Notes: generated by a model from the letters alone, not told the origin. A DNA stretch of 64,000 bases from CAJCIT01 sp963771305 (GCA_963771305.1 CAVYTS010000017.1:1-64000), one strand, 5' to 3'; shown: positions 1 to 7,939, counted from the first letter of the stretch. Numbers and translations are program-made.

Positions 1-20
1 AGACACAATACAATCATTCT

Positions 21-509
21 GTGGCAATGTTCATGTGTCGTTGGCCGAACGGCGATTTGTCATTCGTTTCCTCCCGGAACAAGGAGGAGGCGATCGTCAT
101 GCTGGATGAGTGGGGCGATGCCGAAGTGGCAGAACTCAGGCAGGTTCAGGATCTGATGCTGGACTTTAGCCTAACGGATGATGGCGAACTGGTATTTCAG
201 GAGTTCGGCGAAGGGTGTCTTGAAGATATCTGGGACCGAGCGTATCCGGTTCTCTCAGAGGCCAAACGGAACGCGCCGGCCAACGGAGCCGGCGAAATCA
301 CGTCACGAGGGAAGGATGCGATTCGTAATGCCGTCCAGACCGAGAAACAGCGCCTGGTTGGCAAGAAGACGGGCAAAGCCGCGGACACTGAACTTGGCAA
401 GTCGGTTCAAGCTCGACTGGGGGCCCCGGCCGTTTTGGTCAATCGATACGTGAAGCAGGCGGCCGCAGAAGTACTGAAGAAAACTCCTACTTCCGGCCGA
501 AAACAATAG
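21..509 (+). CDS. Hypothetical protein, possibly 5'-partial
   Basis: A 162-residue acidic-to-basic protein that I do not recognise. The first 70 residues are rich in acidic residues and contain the phrase CRWPNGDLSFVSS, then a run of short hydrophobic and acidic segments. The last 80 residues are basic, with many Lys and Arg. The listed start is GTG. The frame is open back to the window edge, so the true start may lie outside. There is no signal peptide or membrane segment. It sits alone on the plus strand ahead of the leftward Tn7-like genes and is best read as transposon or island cargo of unknown role. Confidence 0.5.
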   Translation: MAMFMCRWPNGDLSFVSSRNKEEAIVMLDEWGDAEVAELRQVQDLMLDFSLTDDGELVFQEFGEGCLEDIWDRAYPVLSEAKRNAPANGAGEITSRGKDAIRNAVQTEKQRLVGKKTGKAADTELGKSVQARLGAPAVLVNRYVKQAAAEVLKKTPTSGRKQ

Positions 510-695
510 GCTTGTGATCAGCACTAGACGTGCGCGGCGGCCTGGGCTTCCCGCATGAGCCACGCGAGTGCCTAAGCTCATCTCCATGGCCCTTTTGCAG
601 GTGACTTCCGGCGCGCCATTGAAGGAGTACGCCTGGGCATGCAGCATTCCGGTAATAGTTGGGGCGACGGGAATGTCTCCGATCAACGCATCAAA

Positions 696-953
696 TTACT
701 CCGGGGCGAACCGCCGGTTGGCCTCGTCAGTCATGCTCTGTTCCTCTGGGTCGACGCCGACGAACACCGTGTTTCGTTGGGAATCGACGGAGATCCAAGG
801 ATTCCGAGCTAGGAATAGTGGAAAGAGTTCCTCTCCCTGTCGGATGATGTCTTGGAGCGTGAAGCATCGCCTGGTCATGGAGGATCGTCTGAGTCGTCCG
901 CGCACGTGATACGCGACGACCAGTGCTTCCGCCGTGTGCTTTCTACTCATCAC
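696..953 (-). CDS. Small hypothetical protein, paralogue of the gene at 7673-7939
   Basis: An 85-residue protein with no recognised domain. Residues from about 42 to 70 read FPLFLARNPWISVDSQRN and then VFVGVDPEE. The 88-residue product of 7673-7939 has FRSFSSRNPWIFSDSVRR and VFVDPE at the same relative place, so the two are clearly related. Both are leftward. One copy lies inside the Tn7-like element and the other just outside its right end. The shared core with RNPWI and FVDPE suggests a compact folded domain, perhaps acting as an accessory or regulatory protein of mobile DNA, but nothing in the sequence fixes a function. Coding status is supported mainly by this protein-level conservation. 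Confidence 0.55.
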   Translation of the reverse strand: MMSRKHTAEALVVAYHVRGRLRRSSMTRRCFTLQDIIRQGEELFPLFLARNPWISVDSQRNTVFVGVDPEEQSMTDEANRRFAPE

Positions 954-991
954 TTCCTCCGGTTCTTAGATTGAAAGAACAAATGCGTAAA

Positions 992-1015
992 GGGGCGGGT
1001 TGGCTAACCCGCCCC
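992..1015 (-). terminator. Hairpin downstream of ssb
   Basis: A perfect 10-bp inverted repeat (GGGGCGGGTT and AACCCGCCCC) with a 4-nt loop lies nine bases past the stop codon of the minus-strand ssb gene. On the minus strand it is followed by CCCC-free sequence starting TTTACG, so the T tract is short. It probably ends transcription of the ssb and tns genes. Confidence 0.6.
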
Positions 1016-1023
1016 TCGCTGCA

Positions 1024-1395
1024 TTACTCGCCGCCGTCGGCCTTTTCAGCCTTATAGAGTCGTTCCACCCCAGCCGCGTGAATTTCAGCCATTCGTCTCT
1101 TGACCTCGATTTTGGTCTTACCTTTGGCCACTTCGTCGTCGTACTCCCGGTAGCGAATCTCCCCGATTACCAGAACCTTGTCGCCCTTGCTCACGGTCAA
1201 ACGGCTAGCCTGTTTGCCCCAAACCACGACGCGGTGCCATTCGGTGCGGGTTTCCCATTCATTCGAGTCCGCCTTCTTCCACGAGGCGGACGTGGCAACG
1301 GAGAGTACTGCGTAGCCGGTGCCTTTATCGGTCGTCTTCAGCTCGGGGTCGGCCCCGAGGAATCCAATCAAGCGTGTTTCATTTGTGTCGATCAT
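1024..1395 (-). CDS. ssb: Single-stranded DNA-binding protein
   Basis: A 123-residue single OB-fold SSB. Family landmarks are visible: RLIGFLGADPELK near residue 8, the beta-strand ending VLSVATS near 28, TEWHRVVVWGKQA near 51 and the KGDKVLVIGEIRYREY strand near 68. These match the standard SSB fold that coats single-stranded DNA. It is short for the family and ends in KADGGE instead of the acidic DDDIPF-type tip by which housekeeping SSBs recruit partner proteins. That, and its place 35 bases from the tniQ gene inside a transposon, mark it as an accessory copy. I infer a role in element replication, repair or host takeover. Confidence 0.9.
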   Translation of the reverse strand: MIDTNETRLIGFLGADPELKTTDKGTGYAVLSVATSASWKKADSNEWETRTEWHRVVVWGKQASRLTVSKGDKVLVIGEIRYREYDDEVAKGKTKIEVKRRMAEIHAAGVERLYKAEKADGGE

Positions 1396-1430
1396 GTCAT
1401 TAGGATCATCCGATGGCCGTTTTGGCCAGG

Positions 1431-3134
1431 CTATGGTTCCGATTCTGCTCGGCCAGCGGATGGTTCCCGGCCGAGCAAACCATGGTTGTAGCCATGGCCG
1501 TCAGGAAATAAGGCTCCTGAGGCCAACTTCAGTTCGAGCAAAGTCGCCGCAATCTGGCGATCTACGATTTTGGGGCTTCTCATCGACGGATCTGTGATCG
1601 AAGTGAAAGTGCGTTTGCGGGACGGAACGATCCCGCGACGGTTGAGATCAATCACAGCAGCGTGGATTTCGGCTTGAAAGGCGGCTCGCCTTCTCGATGC
1701 CAGCACCGTTTTCAGTTCGTCGTGTCGTTTCCGAATTTCACCGCAGAGGTCCGGATGAAGTCCGCGTAGATATTTCTTGTTGGCCCCTAGCCGGAGCGCT
1801 ACTGATTGCATTGACGGCGCAGGTTCCTCGGCAAGGGCGAGGCGGAGACTTGCGCGTTGTTGCTCTCTGAGGTGCAACCTCCGTTCCGGGAGCAGTGCGA
1901 TAAGTTTGGAGCATTGATCCGGGAAGCGATACCGCAATGCACAAACTGTACAACCTATCCGACTGGCCACCTCTTTGAGGGCGGGAGGGGGTATCTCCAC
2001 GACCGCGGCGTCGACCAAGTCCCTACAGGCGTTGATCTGCTTTTGGTTGGGTAGCGCATTGTTCTCCGCGCACGACACGGTTCCTCCTGCGTTCGCTGCC
2101 TGCTGCAGTATGGGCCGGGGTTGCGGCTTGCGACGCTGGGCCAGTACATACGAAGTCCGCTGACCAAGTACCTGCCGGATTCGTTCGCAATCGAGGTCGT
2201 CGGGAGTAACCAGCTGATTAATTAACCGGAGAGGAGAGATGCCGAGTAGCTCACAAACGCGAGAAAGAGGATTGAGCCGAACTAATCGATTAGGAGTGGG
2301 CCAGTCGATTAAGGTGTCGAAAGAAACCCCTGTGGCAGCCGAGAACCGGCTGATATTGCCTTGCGCCAGATCTGCGATGCAAAACCGGAGGTTGCTTAAG
2401 AAGTGTTCGCGGGACGGCGAATGAGTTAGATTCGACGCGGCCGACAACAGCTCACCGATTGCGTTTGCGACGATTACTTCCGCGCGAGAGCCACTCGGCA
2501 CCTCATTAATACTGCCCAGCCAACGCCGGCATCGACAGCAATGGCCGGACCGTGACTTTGCCGATATCGAATGCTGTTCCTGCGCGCAATGTGGACATCG
2601 CTGTTCCAGAAGAGTCTCGTGTATCGGGCAAACAGAAACATCGGCAATAGACCAGAGCAGCGGCTCGTAAACCGTTTGCCCACGGGAGCGTCGGTCTTCG
2701 TAGCAGCGAGTGCACCAAGCGCGACGGCGGCGGAGCAAGCCTCGCTCCGAAATGACTTGGCTCCATGCCACCATCGTCAAGGGCTGAAGCGATTGCACGC
2801 CGGTCAGGCCTTCCACGATGCTTGCCCAATCCTGCGAACATTGAGCCACCCCATTTAGCGTGTGCAATTCATACAAGAAGGTGGACCCGAGCTTTCCAGT
2901 CGCGCGGTAGCCGTGCCGTCGGAAAGTCTCCCGAACCTTCGGTAAAAGCTCACGAGTAAGTAGCACGCTTGGAGCGACATTGTGTGCCTCCGCAAGACGA
3001 GTCAGGTAGCTGGTGAAACTCTCAACCTGCGCAGATCCGATCGCCAGTGGCTGAAGGTGATAAAAGTAGCTGCGTACGGGCAAGGAGCGGCTTGGAGCGT
3101 GCTCCCAGGACGGATAGCTGATCGGATTAGGCAT
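1431..3134 (-). CDS. tniQ: TniQ/TnsD-family target-selection protein
   Basis: A 567-residue protein of the TniQ family, which picks the target site for Tn7-like transposases. The N-terminal part (about 20-60) has the family pattern LPVRSYFYHLQPL, ESFTSYLTRLAEAH. The zinc-binding block follows: C141 and C144, C169 and H172, C180 and C183, then Cys199-202. The long C-terminal region of over 300 residues is predicted helical with repeated short helix-turn-helix-like segments such as EVASRIGCTVCALRYRFP, as in TnsD proteins that read a fixed DNA site. Short TniQ proteins of CRISPR-guided elements lack this tail. Its start overlaps the tnsC stop by 8 bp, so the two are probably translationally coupled. 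Confidence 0.88.
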   Translation of the reverse strand: MPNPISYPSWEHAPSRSLPVRSYFYHLQPLAIGSAQVESFTSYLTRLAEAHNVAPSVLLTRELLPKVRETFRRHGYRATGKLGSTFLYELHTLNGVAQCSQDWASIVEGLTGVQSLQPLTMVAWSQVISERGLLRRRRAWCTRCYEDRRSRGQTVYEPLLWSIADVSVCPIHETLLEQRCPHCAQEQHSISAKSRSGHCCRCRRWLGSINEVPSGSRAEVIVANAIGELLSAASNLTHSPSREHFLSNLRFCIADLAQGNISRFSAATGVSFDTLIDWPTPNRLVRLNPLSRVCELLGISPLRLINQLVTPDDLDCERIRQVLGQRTSYVLAQRRKPQPRPILQQAANAGGTVSCAENNALPNQKQINACRDLVDAAVVEIPPPALKEVASRIGCTVCALRYRFPDQCSKLIALLPERRLHLREQQRASLRLALAEEPAPSMQSVALRLGANKKYLRGLHPDLCGEIRKRHDELKTVLASRRRAAFQAEIHAAVIDLNRRGIVPSRKRTFTSITDPSMRSPKIVDRQIAATLLELKLASGALFPDGHGYNHGLLGREPSAGRAESEP

Positions 3135-4284
3135 ATGACACCTGCACGCTCCCGATCTGATCGCGGTGCGGCCGACGCAGGCCAGCCCCTCGCTTTTTCG
3201 CAGTCTGTGCTGCCGGTAGCCGGTTACTTGAATGTACTGGCGCGCATTCAGGGAGATTCAAAAGCCGCCGCAGGCGAATCCCTGCATCACTGCTCTCGGC
3301 TAAGCGAGCCTCGCCGTCGCGAGCCTCGGCCAAGATCTTTTCGCATTGGGATCCGGATAAAGCGGTTTCCTTAAGAACTGCCAGATTGAGAGTGAAACCG
3401 ATGCTCCCGGCCTTCGCAACCAGCGCTCGAAGCAACCAATCCTTCAAAATGCCGATGCAACCCAGCGATCGCTCATACAGGAAATCCCAGATGCTCAGCA
3501 AGTCCAAATCGTCAGTATGGGCGAATTGCTTCTGGAAAGTGAATACGGCGTTCTGAAAGGAATCTATGTCGTCAGGGCTCTCTGCGCGATATCGCGAGAA
3601 GTGCAGATCCACACTGCGCCGGCTCAACTGGCCACTCAAGTTGCGAAAGGCCAGAAGTTCGTAGGTGCCAATCAGAACGTGTACGGTCTGCGAACGGCTG
3701 GCAATGGACTTGATCACGTCCAACTGATCCGCCAGTTTACGGCCCGAAGCCATTCGACCCAAGTGCTGGGCTTCATCTACGATAACGGCGGCGGGACGGC
3801 GATAACGAAGGGCGTTTTCGATCGACTGTTGAAGCTGATAGCCGGTAAATCCCCTCGGCCACGGCGCGTACTGCCCGTTGCCCTTGCGCTCACCTTCGCT
3901 CCGCAGCGGACCAAGCTTATGTTCGATGAGCGGTTCCTGCATCAGCGCGAGCATGCGCTGAAAATGGTCGCGCCAATGAAAGCTGCCGGTATCGGGTGCG
4001 ACTGCTTCGAGGCTAACGAACGGTAGCTGGCCTGGATCGTTTGCCAGGCTCGGCGCCATCTTCTCTGTCAACGCCTCTTCGACCTTTCGCCTCAACGTAG
4101 TCTTCCCGACTCCGGTTGGCCCCACAACGAGAATCAGCGAGCCGGGAACCGACGCCTCGATGGCATCGAGCAGTTGCTCCTTCACTTGCAGCAATCGCGG
4201 GTGAGCCATTGTGAAGGACCTGAACGCCGTAATACGTTCAGGAGACGTTTGCAACCGCCCGGGTGCTGGAAGGTGGGAGCACAT
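3127..4284 (-). CDS. tnsC: TnsC-family AAA+ transposition ATPase
   Basis: About 385 residues, taking the ATG at 4284, two bases after the tnsAB stop. An upstream in-frame ATG at 4404 would overlap tnsAB by 118 bp and is less likely. The Walker A motif GPTGVGKT is at about residues 55-62 and the Walker B motif VIVDEAQHLG at about 167-176, followed by a sensor-like strand ending VLIGTYELL. In this family the ATPase forms a filament on target DNA and links the target selector TniQ to the transposase. The length and motifs are typical of the TnsC/TniB group. It is the middle gene of a tightly packed operon: 2 bp from tnsAB and 8 bp overlap with tniQ. Confidence 0.92.
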   Translation of the reverse strand: MCSHLPAPGRLQTSPERITAFRSFTMAHPRLLQVKEQLLDAIEASVPGSLILVVGPTGVGKTTLRRKVEEALTEKMAPSLANDPGQLPFVSLEAVAPDTGSFHWRDHFQRMLALMQEPLIEHKLGPLRSEGERKGNGQYAPWPRGFTGYQLQQSIENALRYRRPAAVIVDEAQHLGRMASGRKLADQLDVIKSIASRSQTVHVLIGTYELLAFRNLSGQLSRRSVDLHFSRYRAESPDDIDSFQNAVFTFQKQFAHTDDLDLLSIWDFLYERSLGCIGILKDWLLRALVAKAGSIGFTLNLAVLKETALSGSQCEKILAEARDGEARLAESSDAGIRLRRLLNLPECAPVHSSNRLPAAQTAKKRGAGLRRPHRDQIGSVQVSYA

Positions 4285-4286
4285 AC

Positions 4287-6764
4287 TCACATCTCTCCGT
4301 AAACTTGAGGGGTTCGGCCCGCGCGGATTGGTGTGACCCGGCCCGAATCCGACTGCGGCACGGTTGGGTGAACGATCGAGAAAGGATCTGTCGTTCGAAC
4401 ACACCGGGATTCGGTATCACAGAGCCGTTGCTCGAGTAGTACTTCCTCAGCCTCGACGGACGCAAGAAATACCGCCAGTTTGCCGGCGGTAACCTTCAAC
4501 TGCTGCGAGTGGCATTGCCGACTTCTCCGAAGTTCCTGGCTAGCAAGCAGGACCTCCCTCTCTGATCGACCGTTAAAAACCGCATAGTGTTCCGAATGGC
4601 ACTCAGTCCATTGCCCGTTTACGAAAGCATAGGCCGTTCCAGCATCAAAAGGGTCGTACCGCACGGGAACGTTCTGCTTCTCGACTTCGGGATTGCGAAA
4701 GAGATCGGACCAGTAATAAAGATAGTGGATCTGGATCCCTTTGCCGGGGACAACCCTGGCCGTACCTCTCGGCGTGGTGGGAAGCGTGAGAACCAGGAAC
4801 TCACGGTCGTATGGGATCTGCCGGTGCAGTCTGGTTCCCGTTGTCGCAAGTCCTGACTGGTAGGCTTCACGAGGGCTTGCTCCCAAAGCCGGATGGCTTA
4901 GCGTGTCATAGATTTCGTACGCATATTCAGCGAGCTTCCGGTGAAGCTCTTCGAAGGGCCATATGGCCAGACCTTTGGCGTTGACGGACTTGGTAACCTG
5001 TCGTGCGTGAACCGCCAGTTGGGTGTTTCCTTTAAGGTTGTGCAGAAACTGCGTGTTTGCGGTTCCAAACAGGCGCTCGCAAACCGATCCAAAGCGCGGC
5101 TTGGCAGGCGGACGCGTCTTCTTGACGAGTTCATATCTTGCTAAAAGCGTCTCGAAATAGGTGCTCTGGAACTCACGTCCCCCATCCGCCACCACAATCT
5201 GTGGAAGTCGTGAATGCCGCCGGACACATTCACGAAAAACCATCATGCAAGATCGATAACTCGGCGGGTCAAACGTCAGATACAGCGCCAGGATGCGCCG
5301 GGAGAAGGCGTCGGTCAGCAGCGTCATCCAGGTGCGTCCAAGCCCCCGGCCCGTGCGCCCGCAAATTGATTCGACGTCCAGTTCCGTGTGATCGATGTGC
5401 GCGATCTCGAAAGGACGATCGCCGTGCGGAGGAGTTCTGAGCTCAAGCTGCCAATAGAAAGCTTCTTGCTGGTAGGCGGCGCGTGGCCCCTGCCTCTTCA
5501 ATGTTTTCTCAAAGCCCGGACGGCAGTGAACGGCGAGTCTGAAAGTTTTGTAGCTAGGGAAAACTATACCTTTCTTTTCACACGCTAGCTTGAGGGCGAT
5601 CCACGAAGCGAAAACCGTTTTCTGCTTCAATGTCTCGTAGTCGGTACTAATGAGCTCGTCCATTAGTGCGTGTGTTTCCTCGGGCAGCTTGGCCTTGGAG
5701 TTTCCGCGCCGGAGCTGCGGAAGAAGTCCGAGATAACCGCTGCCCAGCGCCGATTCTGCCTCCCGGTAAGAGGATGTCCATCGGCGGAGAGTGCGGGCCG
5801 GAATAAAGGCAGCGCGGTCGGGCACTTCGCCCTTCAGAAAACCGGATACATGCCCCAATCTTTTGTTTGCCACGGCTAGGTCGCTCTCACTGGCAGCTGC
5901 GAGGCGTCTCTCTATGGCAGTCTTCGGCAGCTGAACCGGGATACCGCGGGCATTAGTCTGTTGCGTCGAATGCGAAGAAAGTGTTGTTGGTTGTTTATCG
6001 GGGAAGACCGATACCTTTGTGGGTTCGGTCAGCGAGGCAATCCGGAGATCCACATAGATTCCGCCGGTGGCGATCAGCGAATAGATATGATCAGCTGTCG
6101 CTAAATCGGCGGTGATGTGAAGTAACTGGTCCAAAGACAGAGCCGGCCAGGTACCCACATGTGCAATGACGGAGTCGCGGACATTAGGTGGAACGATTCC
6201 GTCCCCGCGAAAGTAGTCCTCCAGGAACTGCATGTTCCGCTGAAATATCCAATCGATATCACGCGAGGAACGGACCCGGTAATACAAGCCGAGGGTTGCG
6301 GCATGAGCCTCGCCCGGTGGGCAACGCCAGGCCGCGCCGTCATGAGAACAGTACCGATTCTCGTTCCGCTCAGAGCATCGGACAAGCTCATCCTGGGTTT
6401 TGCACTCCTCCCATCCCGCGCCATCCTCTCGAATCACAAAATAGTCGGTGGTATGGAGCACACCCAAGTGACGCCCGGATGCACTCTGGTAATCCAGCTT
6501 GAAGGAGGGCGGTTGATCGTAATACTCAAGCACCTCTGGATCGTGCTCGAGATCATAAATTGCTGCCAGTTCGACACGATGGCTTTCGAACTGAATCGTG
6601 ACGCCCATCTTCCTCGACGGATACTTTCCAGAGACGTTTCGTCTACCACCGCCAACGCGGCGCGTGGGAGCAGAGGACCTGATGTTCTCGATTACTGAGC
6701 GGGCGCGCTCCGACGAAGCTCTTCGGACGTGCCAGGCAAACAGTTCGTTGTCATCCAGCATCAC
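4287..6764 (-). CDS. tnsAB: TnsA-TnsB fusion transposase
   Basis: An 825-residue fusion of the two Tn7 strand-processing enzymes. The first 240 residues match TnsA, the restriction-type nuclease that cuts the 5' strands: KYPSRKMG, ESHRVEL (E60 and E65), HTTDYFV (D107) and WEECK (E120, K122) give the E-D-ExK active site. The rest is TnsB, the DDE transposase: IDHTELD (D458), VVADGGREF (D527) and CERLFG (E563), with 35 residues between the last two, as expected. All catalytic residues are present, so cut-and-paste transposition is predicted. Fused TnsAB proteins are known in some Tn7-like lineages, including some CRISPR-associated ones, but no cas gene is visible here. The gene overlaps the end of the DUF6788-like gene by 14 bp. 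Confidence 0.9.
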   Translation of the reverse strand: MMLDDNELFAWHVRRASSERARSVIENIRSSAPTRRVGGGRRNVSGKYPSRKMGVTIQFESHRVELAAIYDLEHDPEVLEYYDQPPSFKLDYQSASGRHLGVLHTTDYFVIREDGAGWEECKTQDELVRCSERNENRYCSHDGAAWRCPPGEAHAATLGLYYRVRSSRDIDWIFQRNMQFLEDYFRGDGIVPPNVRDSVIAHVGTWPALSLDQLLHITADLATADHIYSLIATGGIYVDLRIASLTEPTKVSVFPDKQPTTLSSHSTQQTNARGIPVQLPKTAIERRLAAASESDLAVANKRLGHVSGFLKGEVPDRAAFIPARTLRRWTSSYREAESALGSGYLGLLPQLRRGNSKAKLPEETHALMDELISTDYETLKQKTVFASWIALKLACEKKGIVFPSYKTFRLAVHCRPGFEKTLKRQGPRAAYQQEAFYWQLELRTPPHGDRPFEIAHIDHTELDVESICGRTGRGLGRTWMTLLTDAFSRRILALYLTFDPPSYRSCMMVFRECVRRHSRLPQIVVADGGREFQSTYFETLLARYELVKKTRPPAKPRFGSVCERLFGTANTQFLHNLKGNTQLAVHARQVTKSVNAKGLAIWPFEELHRKLAEYAYEIYDTLSHPALGASPREAYQSGLATTGTRLHRQIPYDREFLVLTLPTTPRGTARVVPGKGIQIHYLYYWSDLFRNPEVEKQNVPVRYDPFDAGTAYAFVNGQWTECHSEHYAVFNGRSEREVLLASQELRRSRQCHSQQLKVTAGKLAVFLASVEAEEVLLEQRLCDTESRCVRTTDPFSIVHPTVPQSDSGRVTPIRAGRTPQVYGEM

Positions 6765-7137
6765 TCTCTCCTTTTCGTTCCCTCAGTAATCGGGACTCTC
6801 GCTCATCTTTTAGTGCGCGTGTGTAACGCACGCCAGCCTCGGCAATCAGATCCCTAAGTCGGCGTCCATTCTCCAGAGCCAACTGAATCTCCGGAACCAA
6901 TTCGTCCGGAACATAGATCGAGAAGCGCTTCTTCGCGCTATTTCCATACAGGACATAGCTGCGATGCCCTTCGCCCGCCAAACACGCGGGGCAGTTCGGC
7001 CGCACACAGGAACTCTTTCGGAGTGACAAAGAGCCCTCTGCGGCCGGCCACAGCTTCTGGAGGCTGTCCAAAAACCAACGGGCCAGTTCCCCTGATGGTC
7101 TGATCGCCTTTTTTGTTGTACGTGTGCGCTCTCTCAC
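6751..7137 (-). CDS. DUF6788-like small zinc-ribbon protein leading the tns operon
   Basis: The C-terminal hundred residues resemble the DUF6788 type: LSLRKSSCVRPNCPAC (CxxxxCxxC-like cluster), GHRSYVLYGNSAKKRFSIYVPDELVPE, then an ENGRRLRDLIAEAG helix. The family is small, of unknown biochemical role, and often found near mobile genes. The start is uncertain. The frame is open to an ATG at 7275, but that would run through the putative TnsB-binding repeats; GTG at 7137 or TTG at 7161 or 7173 is more likely, and I list GTG 7137. The stop overlaps tnsAB by 14 bp, so it should be co-expressed with the transposase and may regulate or assist it. That role is inference. Confidence 0.6.
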   Translation of the reverse strand: MRERTRTTKKAIRPSGELARWFLDSLQKLWPAAEGSLSLRKSSCVRPNCPACLAGEGHRSYVLYGNSAKKRFSIYVPDELVPEIQLALENGRRLRDLIAEAGVRYTRALKDERESRLLRERKGESDAG

Positions 7138-7146
7138 ACGTACAAC
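7115..7146. promoter_or_regulatory. 12-bp perfect palindrome ahead of the tns operon
   Basis: GTTGTACGTGTG and its exact complement CACACGTACAAC flank an 8-base spacer. The hairpin lacks a T tract on the side following either strand, so it does not look like a terminator. It overlaps the likely translation start of the first gene of the operon and lies between the transposon end repeats and tnsAB. It could be an operator for autoregulation or an mRNA structure that hides the start codon. Confidence 0.5.
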
Positions 7147-7210
7147 GGTGGCACAAATCAAAACAATATTCAATACCTTTGTTCGTGCGATACCAAGTGG
7201 TCTTGTAGTC

Positions 7211-7366
7211 GCGGCCAGTTGATGCATCCAACTTCCGCAGTTGCGGCCAACTGATGGTCTCAATCCCGCAGTCATTCAAAAGATTCCTTATCAGCGTGCC
7301 CTTCTCCAAGCGGATTTTCGGCCAACTCATCGTCCGAATCGCGGCCAACTGATGGTCGTAATGACA
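7211..7366 (-). repeat. Transposon right end with four TnsB-site-like repeats
   Basis: Four copies of a GCGGCCAACTGATGGT-like unit all point the same way: 7341-7358, 7319-7335 (GGCCAACTCATCGTC), 7243-7260 and 7211-7229 (GGCCAGTTGATGCATC). The outermost copy ends in ATGACA at 7366, giving TGT at the tip on the minus strand as in Tn7-family ends. A fifth degenerate copy may lie at 7080-7101, interrupted by CCC, inside the DUF6788-like gene. Closely packed sites next to the tnsAB side are what a Tn7 right end looks like. Confidence 0.75.
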
Positions 7367-7672
7367 GATCATGTTTTGTCTCCTTTTCTTGTCTCGCCTT
7401 CAAACTGCATCCCCCCGGCGGAGGGTGGAAAGGCGCGGCGAACGCCTCTCGGCGCATGGGGTGGCGCGGACTGAGCGCTTGGCTTGCCAGAACTTTTTTT
7501 GCCGAAGACACAGGGCGAGAGGAGTTTTCAAAAACAAGTTCTTGCAAGTTGAGCTGGCTGCGCGATGCGCACGAGAGAGAAGGCGTTTGCCGCACTGAGA
7601 CACCCTGCCGGGATACATAACCTAACGCGCGTAGCGCCACCGGATCGAGGTCTCTCTTCGCAAAAGAGGTCC
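7367..7672. other. Region outside the transposon end with no convincing gene
   Basis: About 300 bases between the transposon tip and the 88-residue paralogue gene. Frames here are open on both strands but have no recognisable protein. The segment includes a homopolymer of seven T. If the long TniQ directs insertion to a fixed site, its recognition sequence should lie here or just beyond, because Tn7 places its right end next to the target gene. Confidence 0.4.
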
Positions 7673-7939
7673 TCATTGTTGGCACCCGGTGTTCGTCGAA
7701 GTCTCAGGATCGACGAAGACCCAAGCCGTCCGCCGGACAGAGTCACTGAAGATCCAAGGGTTTCGTGACGAGAAGCTTCGAAAAGTTTCGGCGCTTTTAG
7801 CGACGATCGCCTCGATATCGACGCATTCGGCTGTGAGGAATGGTCGTCCAAGACCGCCCCGAATAAAGAAGTGGACCAAGAAAGACTTCGATGCTGGAGC
7901 GCTCGGAGCGATTGTGCGGGCCGCGACGTCGCGCTTCAT
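7673..7939 (-). CDS. Small hypothetical protein, paralogue of the gene at 696-953
   Basis: An 88-residue protein whose C-terminal half (SRNPWIFSDSVRR, then WVFVDPETST) matches the product of 696-953. The N-terminal half is basic and differs from the paralogue. There is no signal peptide, membrane helix or known domain. It lies just beyond the transposon right end, pointing toward it, with no neighbour close enough to form an operon. Because the match to the other copy is at protein level and in the same frame, I read it as a real gene. Whether it is the original target-side gene or another cargo copy cannot be told. Confidence 0.5.
   Translation of the reverse strand: MKRDVAARTIAPSAPASKSFLVHFFIRGGLGRPFLTAECVDIEAIVAKSAETFRSFSSRNPWIFSDSVRRTAWVFVDPETSTNTGCQQ

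Larger units (their letters stand above)
1..7366 (-). mobile_element. Tn7-like transposon, right-end half (left end outside window)
   Basis: One end is at 7366, where the minus strand begins TGTCATTACGACC and is followed inward by repeats of GCGGCCAACTGATGGT. Behind this end, all on the minus strand, lie a DUF6788-like gene, a TnsA-TnsB fusion, TnsC and TniQ/TnsD, in the order usual for Tn7-like core operons read inward from the right end. The SSB gene and the small genes at 1-953 are then cargo. No copy of the terminal repeat was found between 1 and 1430, so the left end, and therefore the target-site duplication, cannot be seen. Confidence 0.75.

Noticed and set aside
6938..7372. 144-residue minus-strand frame over the right end
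   Set aside because: Its QLAA and SWPQL phrases are the translated TnsB-site repeats; the real coding frame for DUF6788 is the other one.
7272..7685. 137-residue minus-strand frame over the transposon tip
   Set aside because: It crosses the transposon boundary at 7366 and has no family match, so it is a chance open frame.
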